Assembly (NCBI GenBank): GCA_026545765.1
Contig: CM048839.1
Location: 52,374,677 to 52,438,676 of the forward strand
DNA: 64,000 bases
Source of the DNA: Plantago major
Taxonomy: Eukaryota > Streptophyta > Magnoliopsida > Lamiales > Plantaginaceae
Direction: 5' to 3'
Shown: one piece after another, positions 1 to 9,995 of the stretch
Layout: each line of letters starts with the position of its first letter
Position numbering within the stretch: the stretch's first letter is position 1
Program-made: the position numbers and the translations under genes
Notes under the pieces: generated by a model
Database searches by the model: none
The model's input: only the letters and a program-made list of their open reading frames with translations
Told to the model about the DNA's origin: nothing

Positions 1-62
1 GGAAAATCCGGTTTTCACATAAAAGAACCGGTCAGAAACACTACAAACTGATCAGTAGTTTT

Positions 63-72
63 TATATAAATA
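63..72 (+). promoter_or_regulatory. TATA box of an unidentified transcription unit
   Basis: A clean plant-type TATA box (TATATAAATA) is followed about 30 bases later by an A/C-rich stretch and then a CT-rich leader, the usual look of a plant core promoter and 5' UTR. No convincing long ORF follows. The DNA after about 540 is a short-repeat field, so the unit may be a decayed gene or the leader of a mobile element. Similar leader composition (TATA-like run, then CT-rich) is seen near 21670-21770. Confidence 0.4.
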
Positions 73-175
73 CCCCAAATTAACAACACACACTCTCACA
101 AAAGTCACACCACTCAACCATCTTTCACTCTCTAAAAAAGTCCTAGTGAGAGAAACATTCATACCACTCTATGTC

Positions 176-215
176 TCTCTATCTCTCTCTCTCTCTCTCC
201 CCCCTCCCTTCCTTT
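176..215. repeat. CT microsatellite in leader
   Basis: A run of about nine uninterrupted CT units (182-199) is followed by a C-rich pyrimidine tract. It lies about 110 bases downstream of the TATA box. CT-rich tracts are common in plant 5' UTRs. Short ORFs covering it are low-complexity and are not called as genes. Confidence 0.8.
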
Positions 216-537
216 CTCCCCCTCTCTCGTACCGATCAATCTCTCTCTATATCATTCACGCGTGGTTTCGCCGGATTTTCGTCGGATTTCCAGATCCAGT
301 TGCTAAAATGTTCAAATCAACAAATTCATCTCGCTTTTTTCATTATAATCTCAATTGGAAGTGAAATTTGACCTTTTATTTTTCGTTTTTCGTTGATTTT
401 ACGATATGATGTTTCCAGATCTGAAATTCGTACAGTGAAAATCGAATCATTTCACAATCATGTTATCTGGTGCTTGTTATAATTTTAAGAGCTTGGTGTT
501 ATAGTTTTACGCATCATTGTTTTGGTTTTAGCTTGTA

Positions 538-1470
538 TTGAATGTTTCCGCCTGTTATTGTTTTAGCGCATATGTTATAGTTTCAAGACCTATTATTGTA
601 GTTTTAAGCAGCAACGTTAGTGTTTTTAGCCTCTGGTGAAATACTTATGATTTGATTTTTTGCAAATGCTTTGTTATACTCCATCCATCCCGGAGAACTT
701 CATACATTAGAGTTAGCACCCAGTTTTACGCAAAAAGTTAAAGTAATGATAGAATATAGAAAATGTGGGGAAATGTGTACTTTTAATGGAAAAATTGTGT
801 GATATGAGCGTAAAGTTTGGATTGTTTATTATTTGTTGGGTGTGGGAAAGCTTCCTTTTTTGGTAATGTATGAAGTTCTGTGGGACAGCTAAAAATGTCA
901 AATCTATGAAGTTTTACGGGACAGAGGAAGTAGTTTTTAAGAGGCATTGTTATAGTTTTAAGATACACTGTTATGGTTTTAAGCATCAATGTTACTGTTT
1001 TTAGCTTGTGTTGCATGTTCGTACTTTGTTATAGTTTTAAGAGGAATTGTTATAGTTTTAAGATGCTTTGTTATGGTTTTAATCATTAATGTTACTATAT
1101 TTAGCTTATGTTGAATATTTCTACCTGTTATTTTATTTAACGCATATGTTATAGTTTTAAGACTTATTGTTGTAGTTTTAAGCATCAATATTAGTGTTTT
1201 AGCTTCTGAGAAATATTTATGATTTGATTTTTGCAAATGTTTTGTTATAGTTTTAATAGACATTGTTATAGTTTTATGTATCAATGTTACTGTTTTTAGC
1301 TTGTTGCATGTTCTCGCTTTGTTATAGTTTTAAGATGCACTGTTATGGCTTTAAGCATCAATGTTACTGTTTTTAGCTTGTGTTGCATGTTCCTTCTTTG
1401 TTTTTAAGTACCGATGTGATAGTTTTAATGAGAGTTGTTATGGTTGTTAACCCAGTTAGTGAATGTTTTA
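538..1470 (+). repeat. Degenerate array of GTTATAGTTTTAAG-type units with a longer duplicated block
   Basis: The motif GTTATAGTTTTAAG and variants (GTTATGGTTTTAAG, GTTACTGTTTTTAGC) recurs every 20-40 bases. A longer unit is also duplicated. The block starting at 538 (TTGAATGTTTCCGCCTGTTA) recurs at 1111 (TTGAATATTTCTACCTGTTA), and the two stay alignable for about 250-300 bases. The first block is longer only because a MITE sits in it (679-930). No coding potential is visible. A tentative splice-acceptor-like AG near 1474 precedes a short open stretch, which is too weak to call an exon. Confidence 0.7.
679..930. mobile_element. Stowaway-type MITE 1
   Basis: The ends are inverted repeats: left CTCCATCCATCCCGGAGAAC and right, read inward on the other strand, CTTCCTCTGTCCCGTAAAAC, both continuing into CTTCATA. 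TA dinucleotides flank it (677-678 and 931-932), the target duplication of Tc1/mariner-derived Stowaway elements. Removing the element and one TA restores a continuous GTTATAGTTTTT repeat unit. It has no coding capacity and would depend on a mariner-like transposase elsewhere. Confidence 0.8.
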
Positions 1471-1473
1471 AGC

Positions 1474-1545
1474 AGGTGTTGATGATGACATCGAGTTTGA
1501 TGATAGGTCTCTCAAAGGTGTCACTACATTATTGAAGCAATAAGC

Positions 1546-1576
<31 letters not shown>

Positions 1577-1844
1577 GGAAGCCAAAGTTTACCAACAAGT
1601 TTAATCGAAAAAAAAATTTATTTTAACAACTTAGTTTGCATTTGCATAAAAAATACACCGGATGAACGTTTATTGTAAATTCTTTTCCTTTGAGAATAGG
1701 TGTATTAAAACATTTGGATGACTGAATGTTTCAATATTATAATGACTAAATGTTTCAAGTAGCTAATTTTAAGTTTGTTTATTGATGTTTTATTGGCGGC
1801 ATCCCTGAAACTTTTAGACTTGTTAATTGTGGTTTAATGATATT
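1474..1844. other. Spacer between the inverted repeat arrays, with A tract
   Basis: This stretch separates the plus-oriented and minus-oriented short-repeat arrays. It holds a pure A run of about 25 bases (around 1549-1572) and a short open stretch before it (about 22 codons ending near 1541) that resembles no family I recognise. Nothing firm can be called. Confidence 0.35.
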
Positions 1845-2085
1845 AGATTGTCACTTAAAACTATAACAAGCAATTTTAAAACTATCATATAGCTCTTTAA
1901 AACCATCACACCATCTCTTAAAAAATTAACAAAAGAGGTTAAACTATAATTGAAATACAATACCGATGCATTAATAATACCATCACATCATCTCTTAAAA
2001 CATAACAAAATACGTTAAAACTGTAACTGAAACTTTCAATGGTAACAACTTAAAACCATAACATAATATATTAAAAGCAAAACGA
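1845..2085 (-). repeat. Inverted counterpart of the GTTATAGTTTTAAG array
   Basis: CTTAAAACTATAACA (near 1852) is the exact reverse complement of the unit in the 538-1470 array. It is followed by variants such as CTTTAAAACCATCACA and CTTAAAACCATAACA. The two arrays could therefore pair as a very imperfect foldback with a spacer of about 370 bases. This fits the two ends of one large element, or local inversion of a repeat. Confidence 0.55.
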
Positions 2086-2094
2086 AAACCGTGT

Positions 2095-2215
2095 GTCTCG
2101 ACGATTTTTTAAGAAACTCAGCCGGCCAGATCGCTAAAACACAAAAACAGCGAAAAACAAAAAAAAAAAAAAAAACACCTCGACTTTCCTATCTTTTAGG
2201 AAAATCTTATGTTTT
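2095..2215 (-). repeat. Copy of a dispersed terminal module (reverse orientation)
   Basis: Read on the minus strand, this segment has CCTAAAAGATAGGAAAGTC, then a T tract and GTTTTTCGC. That order resembles the module near 13190-13290 (CCTATATATAGGAAAGTC, then CTCGAC and GGTTTTTCGC) and the one near 21590-21640. It lies just outside the inverted short-repeat array, as a terminal repeat would. Similarity was judged by eye and is patchy. Confidence 0.4.
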
Positions 2216-2679
2216 CCAACACTTTGGCTTTAGTATTTATGATATGCGTATATGAGTTTTAAATTCATGTTGTTAGGAGTTATTGATTATATGTGATACA
2301 TTGATTCACCAAGGCCCTCACTTTATCTTTGCATACGTTGACCCATAATCAAATTCTTTTCTTTGAAAGTAAGTTTTATCTAGTGATTATCCTACGTATC
2401 TCTTACTCAACTCATGACTCAACCACATAACGTAATATGATTGATTAGTCGGTGACAAACTAATTTATTTTATCCTTATGCTATCATATGAATTACTTAT
2501 GCCTTTGCAATTCTTTCTTTACACCAACTGTGTTATCCATGTTCTCCCTAATATGTTAGTCAAGTATATATTATTCTCTTTCCAAAACATTGTCAGTTAG
2601 TTAATTACAATCACAGCTTTTACGATTATACATTTAACGTCATGTTGTTAACAAAACGTCTCTTTTGTAATATGAAAAA
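2216..2679. other. AT-rich stretch with no recognisable feature
   Basis: No ORF, repeat or RNA-like structure was recognised between the repeat module and the LINE fragment. It probably belonged to the sequence into which the LINE inserted. Confidence 0.5.
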
Positions 2680-2943
2680 ATACCAATGTTGAAAATGGTT
2701 CTCCAGAAAAGATTATAACTCTATTCAGTGGTCTTTTGTGGAGCAGTTACTCAGAACTTTTGGTTTCACTCATCTTTTTGTTACTTGGTTGATCACTTGC
2801 CTCACTATTGTTTCTTATAGATTTGCCTCAATGGACAGCTTAGTGATCCATTACCAGGTGGGAAGGGGTTGAGGCAGGGAGACCTTGTGTCTCCTTTTCT
2901 TATTGTTCTTTTTATGGAATATCTTAGTAGGATCATGGAAACT
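2680..2943 (+). mobile_element. LINE (L1-type non-LTR retrotransposon), 5' part: reverse transcriptase core
   Basis: Translation gives the plant L1 reverse-transcriptase blocks LQK-YNSIQWSFVEQLL, then an NGQ segment and GLRQGDLVSPFLIVLFMEYL. These match the stretch before the FADD catalytic box. There is a one-base frame change near 2822, and no endonuclease or ORF1 is visible upstream, so the copy is 5'-truncated, as most LINEs are. The reading frame runs up to 2943, where a copia element interrupts it. It resumes at 8299 in the same frame if one copy of the AAACT duplication is dropped. Confidence 0.8.
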
Positions 2944-3470
2944 TGTAAAGTTTGGAAACTTTGGGGGGTTTGTCTGTAAAACTTGAAGACTTGAAGGGTT
3001 TATTTGCAAAGGCGCTGGATTGATCTGAGCCGTAGGATTATAACAGAAGCATTATAATCGGATGGATGCTGCTTCTCTTGCCGTTATTCTTCCGTGTATA
3101 TAACATATTCCTCTTTGTTGTATAGAAACAATTCATTTTTCTGTATTCTTTCACCTGTAATCGAGAGTTGTGAGAACGGTTAGGATCGTGGATAGCTAGA
3201 ATCGTGGTTATCAGCTCGGATTGAAGAGTTGTGGTTGTTCGATTGCAGTTTTGATCGGTTCTTTCTAAGCTTGTATTTCGATTTGGTGATTAGTGAAATC
3301 GTGATCGTTTTTCTCCCGAGCAGTAGGCCAATGTGGCGTCTTGTGTTAATTGTTATTGCCTTGATTCGATTACTGCTTGTTTGTATTTTGTGTTTCATTG
3401 TGAAATTGCCATTTTTGTTATTATCCATAGTTCTTTTTAATTCGTCTGTGATTGTTTAGTAAACCTAACA
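2944..3470 (+). repeat. 5' LTR of the copia element
   Basis: It is 527 bases long and starts TGTAAAGTTTGG. A TATATAA box at about 3097-3103 is the likely U3 promoter of the element. It ends CCTAACA, directly followed by the primer-binding site. Confidence 0.9.
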
Positions 3471-3471
3471 A

Positions 3472-3489
3472 TTGGCGCCATCTGTGGGA
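3472..3489 (+). other. Primer-binding site of the copia element
   Basis: TTGGCGCCATCTGTGGGA lies two bases after the LTR end, where the minus-strand primer tRNA pairs. It is not the initiator-methionine type used by elements B, C and D in this window. The exact tRNA cannot be named from sight. Confidence 0.65.
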
Positions 3490-3528
3490 ACAGATTAATC
3501 GTTTGTGTTTATTGATTGATAGATTACA

Positions 3529-6500
3529 GTGATCATGAGTTCTACACGTTTTGATGTTGAACGATTTAATGGAAAGAATGATTTTGGATTATGGAGAGTG
3601 AAGATGCGAGCACTGTTAGTTCAACAGGGTGTAATCGAGGCATTGAAAGGGGCTGACAAGATGAGTACTGAGTTAACTGCTGAAAGGAAGAGTGAGATCT
3701 TAGAGAAGTCGCATAGTACATTTATTCTTAGCCTGAGTGATAAAGTCTTGAGAGAAGTTTCAAAGGAAGACTCAGCTGCTGCATTATGGTTGAAATTAGA
3801 GAGCCTGTACATGACTAAATCCAAGGCAAACAGGTTGTTCATGAAACAAAAGCTATACTCATACAAGATTGTGGAGGAAAGGAGTTTAGAAGATCAACTG
3901 GATGTGTTCAATAAGTCACTTGATGACTTAGAGAATATCTATGTTCAAATCTCTGATGAAGACAAGGCCATTCTACTCATTAATGCACTGCCTAAGGTGT
4001 ATGATAATTTGAAGGATGCACTACTCTATGGAAATTCATCTGAGTTATCCTTAGCAGATGTAGTTTCTGGTATTAGATCAAAGCAGTTACAGAAGGAAGG
4101 GAACTGTAGTGAGACTCCTGGTGAAGGGCTGAATATTAGATATCAAAAGTCACAGAAGCAGAAAAAGAAATTTAATGACTCTAAGAAACATTTTCAAACT
4201 CCACAGAACAAACAACATACTGAGTTCAAGGAGATGAGAAAATATTTTCATTGCCACAAATTTGGTCACCTGAAGAAAGACTGCCCTATGGTTAAAAGAA
4301 GGCCAGAGAATCACAATGCAAACAGAACTAACACATCTCATGTTTTTCCAGGTAACATAGATGAAACAGAAGATGCTCATGTGTTGAGTGTTATAGATAC
4401 CACAAATTCAGATAGATGGATCATGGATTCAGGGTGTACATTTCATATGTCACCAAATAGAAACTGGTTCACAGACTTAAAACCAACAGATAGAGGAATG
4501 GTGGTGCTAGGAAATGATGAACCATGCAGCATTGAAGGTAATGGCAAGGTACACCTAAAAATGCAAGATGGATCTATCAGAATACTAACAGATGTCAGGT
4601 ACATTCCTGCACTCAAGAGAAACCTCATATCTCTTGGTACTCTAGAAAAGAAAGGTTTTAAGTTTCATTCTGATAATGGTATCTTGTATGTTATGAAGGG
4701 TGATGTGATTATGCTACAGGGCTCTAGAATAAATAGATTGTACTATGTTAATTGTGATGTTTTACATGATCATGCTCACTCCGATTATCTCTGTCAGTGC
4801 TGATATTTGGCATAAAAGACTGGGTCACATAAGTTAGAAAGGATTAATTGAGCTTCAGAAAAAAAACTTAATTAAAGAAGAAAGTTTAGAGAAGCTACAA
4901 CTCTGTGAGCAGTGTATTTTGGGAAAATCTAAAAGAAATAGTTTTCCCACTGCTACTCACACTACAGTTGAGCCTCTTGATTACATTCATTCTGACTTAT
5001 GGGGACCTGCTAATGTAGCCTCACATGGTGGAGGTAGGTATTTCATGAGTCTCATTGATGATTACACTAGAAAAGTCTGGATTTATATCTTGAAGAATAA
5101 GTCTGATGCTTTCATTACTTTCAAAAACTGGTATGCTCTTATGAAGAATGAGAAAGGTAGAGGTATAAAATATCTAAGGACTGACAATGGCCTGGAATTC
5201 CTTTCAGAGCAGTTTAAAAGTTTTTGCAGAGAAAATGGTATAAGCAGGCATCTCACTGTGCCAGGCACTCCTCAGCAAAATGGCCTAGCTGAGAGAATGA
5301 ATAGGACTCTGTTGGAAAGGACCAGGTTATGATGTTTACTGCAGGTGTTACTAAGCATTTACGAAATTTGACAATCCTGTTGCATGTTTTCTAATCAACA
5401 AATGTCCAACCTCAGCAATAAACTTCAAGACTCCCGATGAGTTGTGGTATGGGAAGCCCTACAACTATTCTGAGCTCAAGGTTTTTGGTTGCATGGCATC
5501 TGCTCATATTACTCAAGACAAGCTTGAGCCCAGGGCACTAAAGTGCATTTTTCTTGGGTATCCACATGGTGTTAAAGGCTATAAGTTATGGTGCATAGAG
5601 AAAGGAAACACCAGGGTCATCATTAGCAGGAATGTGGTGTTTGATGAAGAAACCATGCCCTACAACTCTCAGTACTCTGGTGATAAGACAAACAGAGAAA
5701 TGGAAGCTAATTTTGAGGTGGAGTTATATGGTAATTCAGAAAATGAGCTCAGAGAAACAACATAAAATGCAAATGATGACACTCACTTGCATACTCCAGT
5801 TCAGCATAGCAATGAGAATGTAGATTCAGGTGGAGCTTCTTCTAGTTTTTCTCATGTATCACCTCCAAGAAGGAGACCAGGTGGTAGAAGAAACATGAAC
5901 ATTGCTGACAGTGAAACCCTGAGAAGCTTTCAACTAGCAAAGGACAGACATAGAAGAACTCATAAAGCACCTATTAGACTGGGATTTGAAGATATGGGAT
6001 CATTTGCCTTAAGTGTTGCTGATGAGATTGAATATCAAGAGCCTAGGACCTACAGTGAAGCTATATCATGCATTGATAAAGACAAGTGGATTTTAGCCAT
6101 GCAAGAAGAGCTAAATTCACTAGAAAAGAACTGTACCTGGTGACTAGTGAACAAACCACCAAGTCAGAAACTGGTCAGTTGCAAAAGGATTTTTAAGAGG
6201 AAAATTGAAGTTTCAGAGTCTGAGTATCTGAGATATAAAGCTAGATTAGTGGCTAGAGGATTCACTCAGAGAGAAGGAGTTGACTACAATGAGATTTTCT
6301 CACCTGTAGTCAAACATGCTTCAATTAGGATATTGTTAGCTATGGTTGCTCATTTCAACCTGGAACTGCAACAATTAGATGTTAAAACAGCCTTCTTACA
6401 TGGAGATCTTGAGGAAACTATCTACATGAGTCAGCCTGAAGGTTTTATTCTACCTGGGAATGAGAATAAAGTCTGTTTACTCAAGAAGTCCTTATATGGA

Positions 6501-7595
6501 CTCAAGCAAAGCCCAAGACAGTGGTACATGAAATTTGATGATTATGTGCTGAAAATTGGGTTTGAAAGATCTTTATATGACAGCTGTGTATACATAAAGA
6601 GATCAGATTCTCTTATTCAAGCCTATATGCTCTTATATGTTGATGATATGCTTATTGTGAGCAAAGATAATACTCAAATCAATGAAATTAAAAAAGCTCT
6701 CAACAGTGAGTTTGACATGAAAGATTTAGGAGATGCCAAGAGAATCTTAGGCATGGACATTTGCAGAAATAGAGCTGAAGGTACTCTACACTTGAGACAA
6801 GCTGATTATAACAAGAAGGTGGTAAAGAGATTTAATATGCATGAAGCAAAACCAGTCTCTATACCACTGGGAGCACATTTCAAGTTGTCAGAAAGAATGA
6901 AACCTGCATCTGAAGATGATGAGAAATACATGAAGACTGTACCTTATGCTAATGATTTGATGATTTGTAGCAGGCCTGATTTAGCACATGCTATTTATGT
7001 TGCTAGTAGATACATGACAAATCCTGGAATCAAGCATTGGGAGGCTTTGAAATGGATCTTGAGATATCTGAATGGATCTACAAATCTGGGGATTATGTAT
7101 AGAAATGATTATCAGGAAGATCACAAGTATCTTCAAGGTTTTGTTGACTCTGATTATGCAGCAAACTTTGATAACAGAAGATCTCAAACTGGTTTTGTGT
7201 TCACACTTTTTGGTTCTGCTGTTAGCTGGAAATCTAATCTTCAGTATGTAGTTGCATTATCCACTACTGAAGCTGAGTATATGGCTGCTACAGAAGCCAT
7301 TAAGGAAGCTCAGTGGCTTAAGGGAATTCTAGCAGATTTTGGGCTAAATCAAGATAAGATTCATGTTCACTGTGATAGTCAGAGCGCTCTGTGTCTTATG
7401 AAGCATCAAATGGGCCATGAAAGGACTAAGCACATTGATGTAAGGTTTCATTTCATCAGGGAAGTCATTGAAAAAGGGGAAATTGAAGTTCAGAAGATTT
7501 CTACTGAAGAGAATGCTTCTGATATGCTTACTAAAGTTTTGCCACTCAACAAGTTCAGGTTTTGTGTTGATCTTGTTGGTATGTCAGAGGCTTGA
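3529..7595 (+). pseudogene. gag-pol region of the copia element (fossil)
   Basis: Visible parts in order: gag of the UBN2 type (from 3529), a CCHC-like knuckle (about 4240-4275), the protease motif MDSGCTFHMS (about 4425), integrase with DNGLEF near 5183, reverse transcriptase with AFLHGDLEE (about 6391) and YVDDML (about 6637), and RNase H from about 7140 with DSDYAA. The frame is broken in a few places and the region is treated as a fossil. The RT to RNase H part is the best preserved. Confidence 0.88.
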
Positions 7596-7721
7596 GTTGT
7601 CTGTGTGACATCTCAAGTGTATTAGTAAGGTTTGTGGTTATTTCCCAAGCTGTCTGTGTGATAGCAGTTCTTGGAGAAGAACATCATGGTTTCATTATAG
7701 GTTGGAAGAAGAGTTTTGCAT

Positions 7722-7734
7722 CCAAGGTGGAGAT
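7722..7734 (+). other. Polypurine tract of the copia element
   Basis: The purine-rich AAGGTGGAGA lies immediately upstream of the 3' LTR start TGTAAAG, the expected site for plus-strand priming. Confidence 0.7.
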
Positions 7735-8293
7735 TGTAAAGTTTGGAAACTTTGGGGGTTTGTCTGCAAAACTTGAAGACTTGAAGGGTTTATTTGCAAA
7801 GAAGGATGAGTTTAAGGCGCTGGATTGATCTGAGCCGTAGGATTATAACAGAAACATTATAATCGGATGGATGTTGCTTCTCTTGCCGTTATTCTTCTGT
7901 GTATATAACATATTCCTCTTTGTTGTATAGAAACAATTCATTTTTATGTATTCTTTCACCTGTAATCGAGAGTTGTGAGAACGGTTAGGATCGTGGATAG
8001 CTAGAATCGTGGTTATCAGCTCGGATTGAAGAGTTGTGGTTGTTCGATTGCAGTTTCGATCGGTTCTTTCTAAGCTTGTATTTCGATTTGGTGATTAGTG
8101 AAATCGTGATCGTTTTTTCTCCCGAGCAGTAGGCCGATGTGGCGTGCCGAAGCTCGTTATATCTTGTGTTGATTGTTATTGCCTTGATTCGATTACTGCT
8201 TGTTTGTATTTTGTGTTTCATTGTGAAATCGCCATTTCCATTATTATCCATAGTTCTTCTTAATTCGTCTGTGATTGTTTAGTAAACCTAACA
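7735..8293 (+). repeat. 3' LTR of the copia element
   Basis: It is 559 bases long and nearly identical to the 5' LTR, with two short extra stretches that make it longer. It ends CCTAACA and is followed by the AAACT duplication. Confidence 0.9.
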
Positions 8294-8298
8294 AAACT

Positions 8299-9710
8299 CT
8301 TCAAGGGCATGAACATTTCAGGTTCCATCCTTTTTTTTTAAGTGTTCTTTATTTGGTATTAGAAACTTGGTCTTTGCTGATGATTTGTTCTTTTACAAAG
8401 GCACTACTAAATTTGTTGCTCCTTTCTGTTTTGATTGCTAATAGAAGGAAAAGGGAGATATATTTCTTTGGTGTGCATCCTACGGTGAAAACTGAAAATT
8501 CGTAGACTTAGTTAGTTACATGAGGGGAAGTTACCCTTCAAGTATATGAGGATTCCACTTTATGCTAAGAGATTGAGCATTACTCACTACCAGCCTCTCT
8601 CGGAGAAAATGATTAGTAAAGTCCTCTAAATTTGTCAGTTATGGGGGTAGATTGCAACTTGTGCCGAGTGTCCTTTACGTAGTTTGGCACTATTGGAGTC
8701 GGGATTTCTTTTTCCCAAAAAAGTAATGAAGGTTGTGGATGGTATCTGTCGGAAGTTCTTATGGACCGGAGAGGTTGTGGATAGTAGAAAGGCCTTAGTT
8801 TCTTGGGATAATGTTTGTCGTACTAAGGTTGAATGTGGGCTTAGTTTAGTCCATCTTCCTACTTGTAATAAACTTGCTATGATGAAGCTTCTTTGGGTCA
8901 TTCATAACAAAGCTGACAAGCTTTGGATTAAGTGGCTTTTGCGTACTATATTATAGATCTTTGTGTATGGGCCATGCTTGTCCCTCAACATGCATCTTTC
9001 CTTTTCAAGAAAATTTTGATGTGTCGGGATCTTTTGCAATAACCTGGTGATTGGGGTCGTTTAATGGATTATGTTGCCTTTGATAAACATGTGGCGTATA
9101 GTCTTTTACGACCTCTTGTCCCATATGTTATATGGAAGGAACTTATGCGTAACAACAAAGCTACTCCAAGGGCTAAATTTTGTGTTGTGGTTGACACTTT
9201 GGTGTCTTCTTGCCACCAAAGACAGGTTGCCTTTTCAGATAGGTGTTGACCCTCATTGTATATTTTATCGAGTTCCCCATGAGTCTATCGATCATTTGTT
9301 CTTTGCTGGTTTGGCTTGATCTTTCTCCTTGGGATGGTGATTGGTCAAGTATACAACACCAGCTTTGTCTTTATGCCAAGGGGAAGAAGCCAAAGAGCAG
9401 GGTATTCAAGATAATTCTTACTGAATTTGTCTATGCAATTTGGTTGGAATGGAACTCGCATATTTACCAGGAACGCAATCGTAACTTAAATGGGATCTTG
9501 CATGAAATTGTTCAAAAAGCAGTTTGTCATGCTCTGTTAGATAAGAAGCTTAGGAGTTATTATAACTCCCTATTGGATTATCCACGAGTTTGATGCCCTT
9601 TGTTTCTGTTTGCTTGTTTGTTGTTTGTCTTTAATGTTTTTGTATTTGCTTTATTCAGATGATGTTCTTTATTTGACCTACTGGAATAAAACTATCTTTT
9701 AAAAAAAAAT
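8299..9710 (+). mobile_element. LINE, 3' part: RT catalytic box, C-terminal domain and A-rich tail
   Basis: This continues the LINE after the copia insertion. FRFHP is followed, in a neighbouring frame, by the RT catalytic box FADDLFFY (about 8370-8395). Then come the thumb/C-terminal region (FPKKVMKVVDGICRKFLWTG, about 8700-8780, and LLWVIHNKADKLWIKWL) and a zf-RVT-like region (about 9070-9330). The last open stretch ends at 9593 (LLDYPRV). A short A-rich tail at about 9700 marks the 3' end. Several frame changes and stops separate these blocks, so the copy is dead. No target duplication was identified with confidence. Confidence 0.8.
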
Positions 9711-9995
9711 AAACATGTTCCAAAAAATTATCTGCCTATATTTCCTAACATGTTCCAGATTTGCAATTCAAGGTCAGGTAAATAGTGTTTTTCATCACAG
9801 AAAAGTATCTCTTTAAACAAACAACCGATTGGATGATAAATTTTAAGTACAACAGATGCCAATCAAGGTTCAAAGTACAACAGAATGTGAAATCTATGTT
9901 CAGCCTCGAGTTGCAGTGCACTTACTTCAGTTGCATGCATGGCTTTATTTGTTTGACATGAATAGTTGAAGAAAGGATATATACATGTCTGTGGC
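9711..9995. other. Downstream flank / probable 3' UTR of the cysteine synthase gene
   Basis: No ORF or repeat is recognised here. On the minus strand it lies directly after the cysteine synthase stop codon, so part of it should be that gene's 3' UTR. The poly(A) site cannot be fixed by eye. The LINE tail lies less than 300 bases from the stop codon. Confidence 0.4.

Larger units (their letters stand above)
2944..8293 (+). mobile_element. Ty1/copia LTR retrotransposon (Tork/Tnt1-like), inserted in the LINE
   Basis: This is a full-length but broken element of about 5.35 kb. LTRs at 2944-3470 and 7735-8293 start TGTAAAG and end CCTAACA. A five-base duplication AAACT (2939-2943 and 8294-8298) flanks it. 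Domain order is gag with zinc knuckle, aspartic protease, integrase, reverse transcriptase, RNase H, which is the copia order. The gag region resembles Tnt1/Tork-type elements. The two LTRs differ by roughly 2-3% by eye plus two short length differences, suggesting insertion within about the last one to two million years at usual plant rates. The coding region carries a few breaks. Confidence 0.93.

Noticed and set aside
1475-1541. Possible terminal exon reading VDDDIEFDDRSLKG
   Set aside because: Only about 22 codons after an AG, no matching upstream exon and no recognised family, in the middle of repeat DNA.
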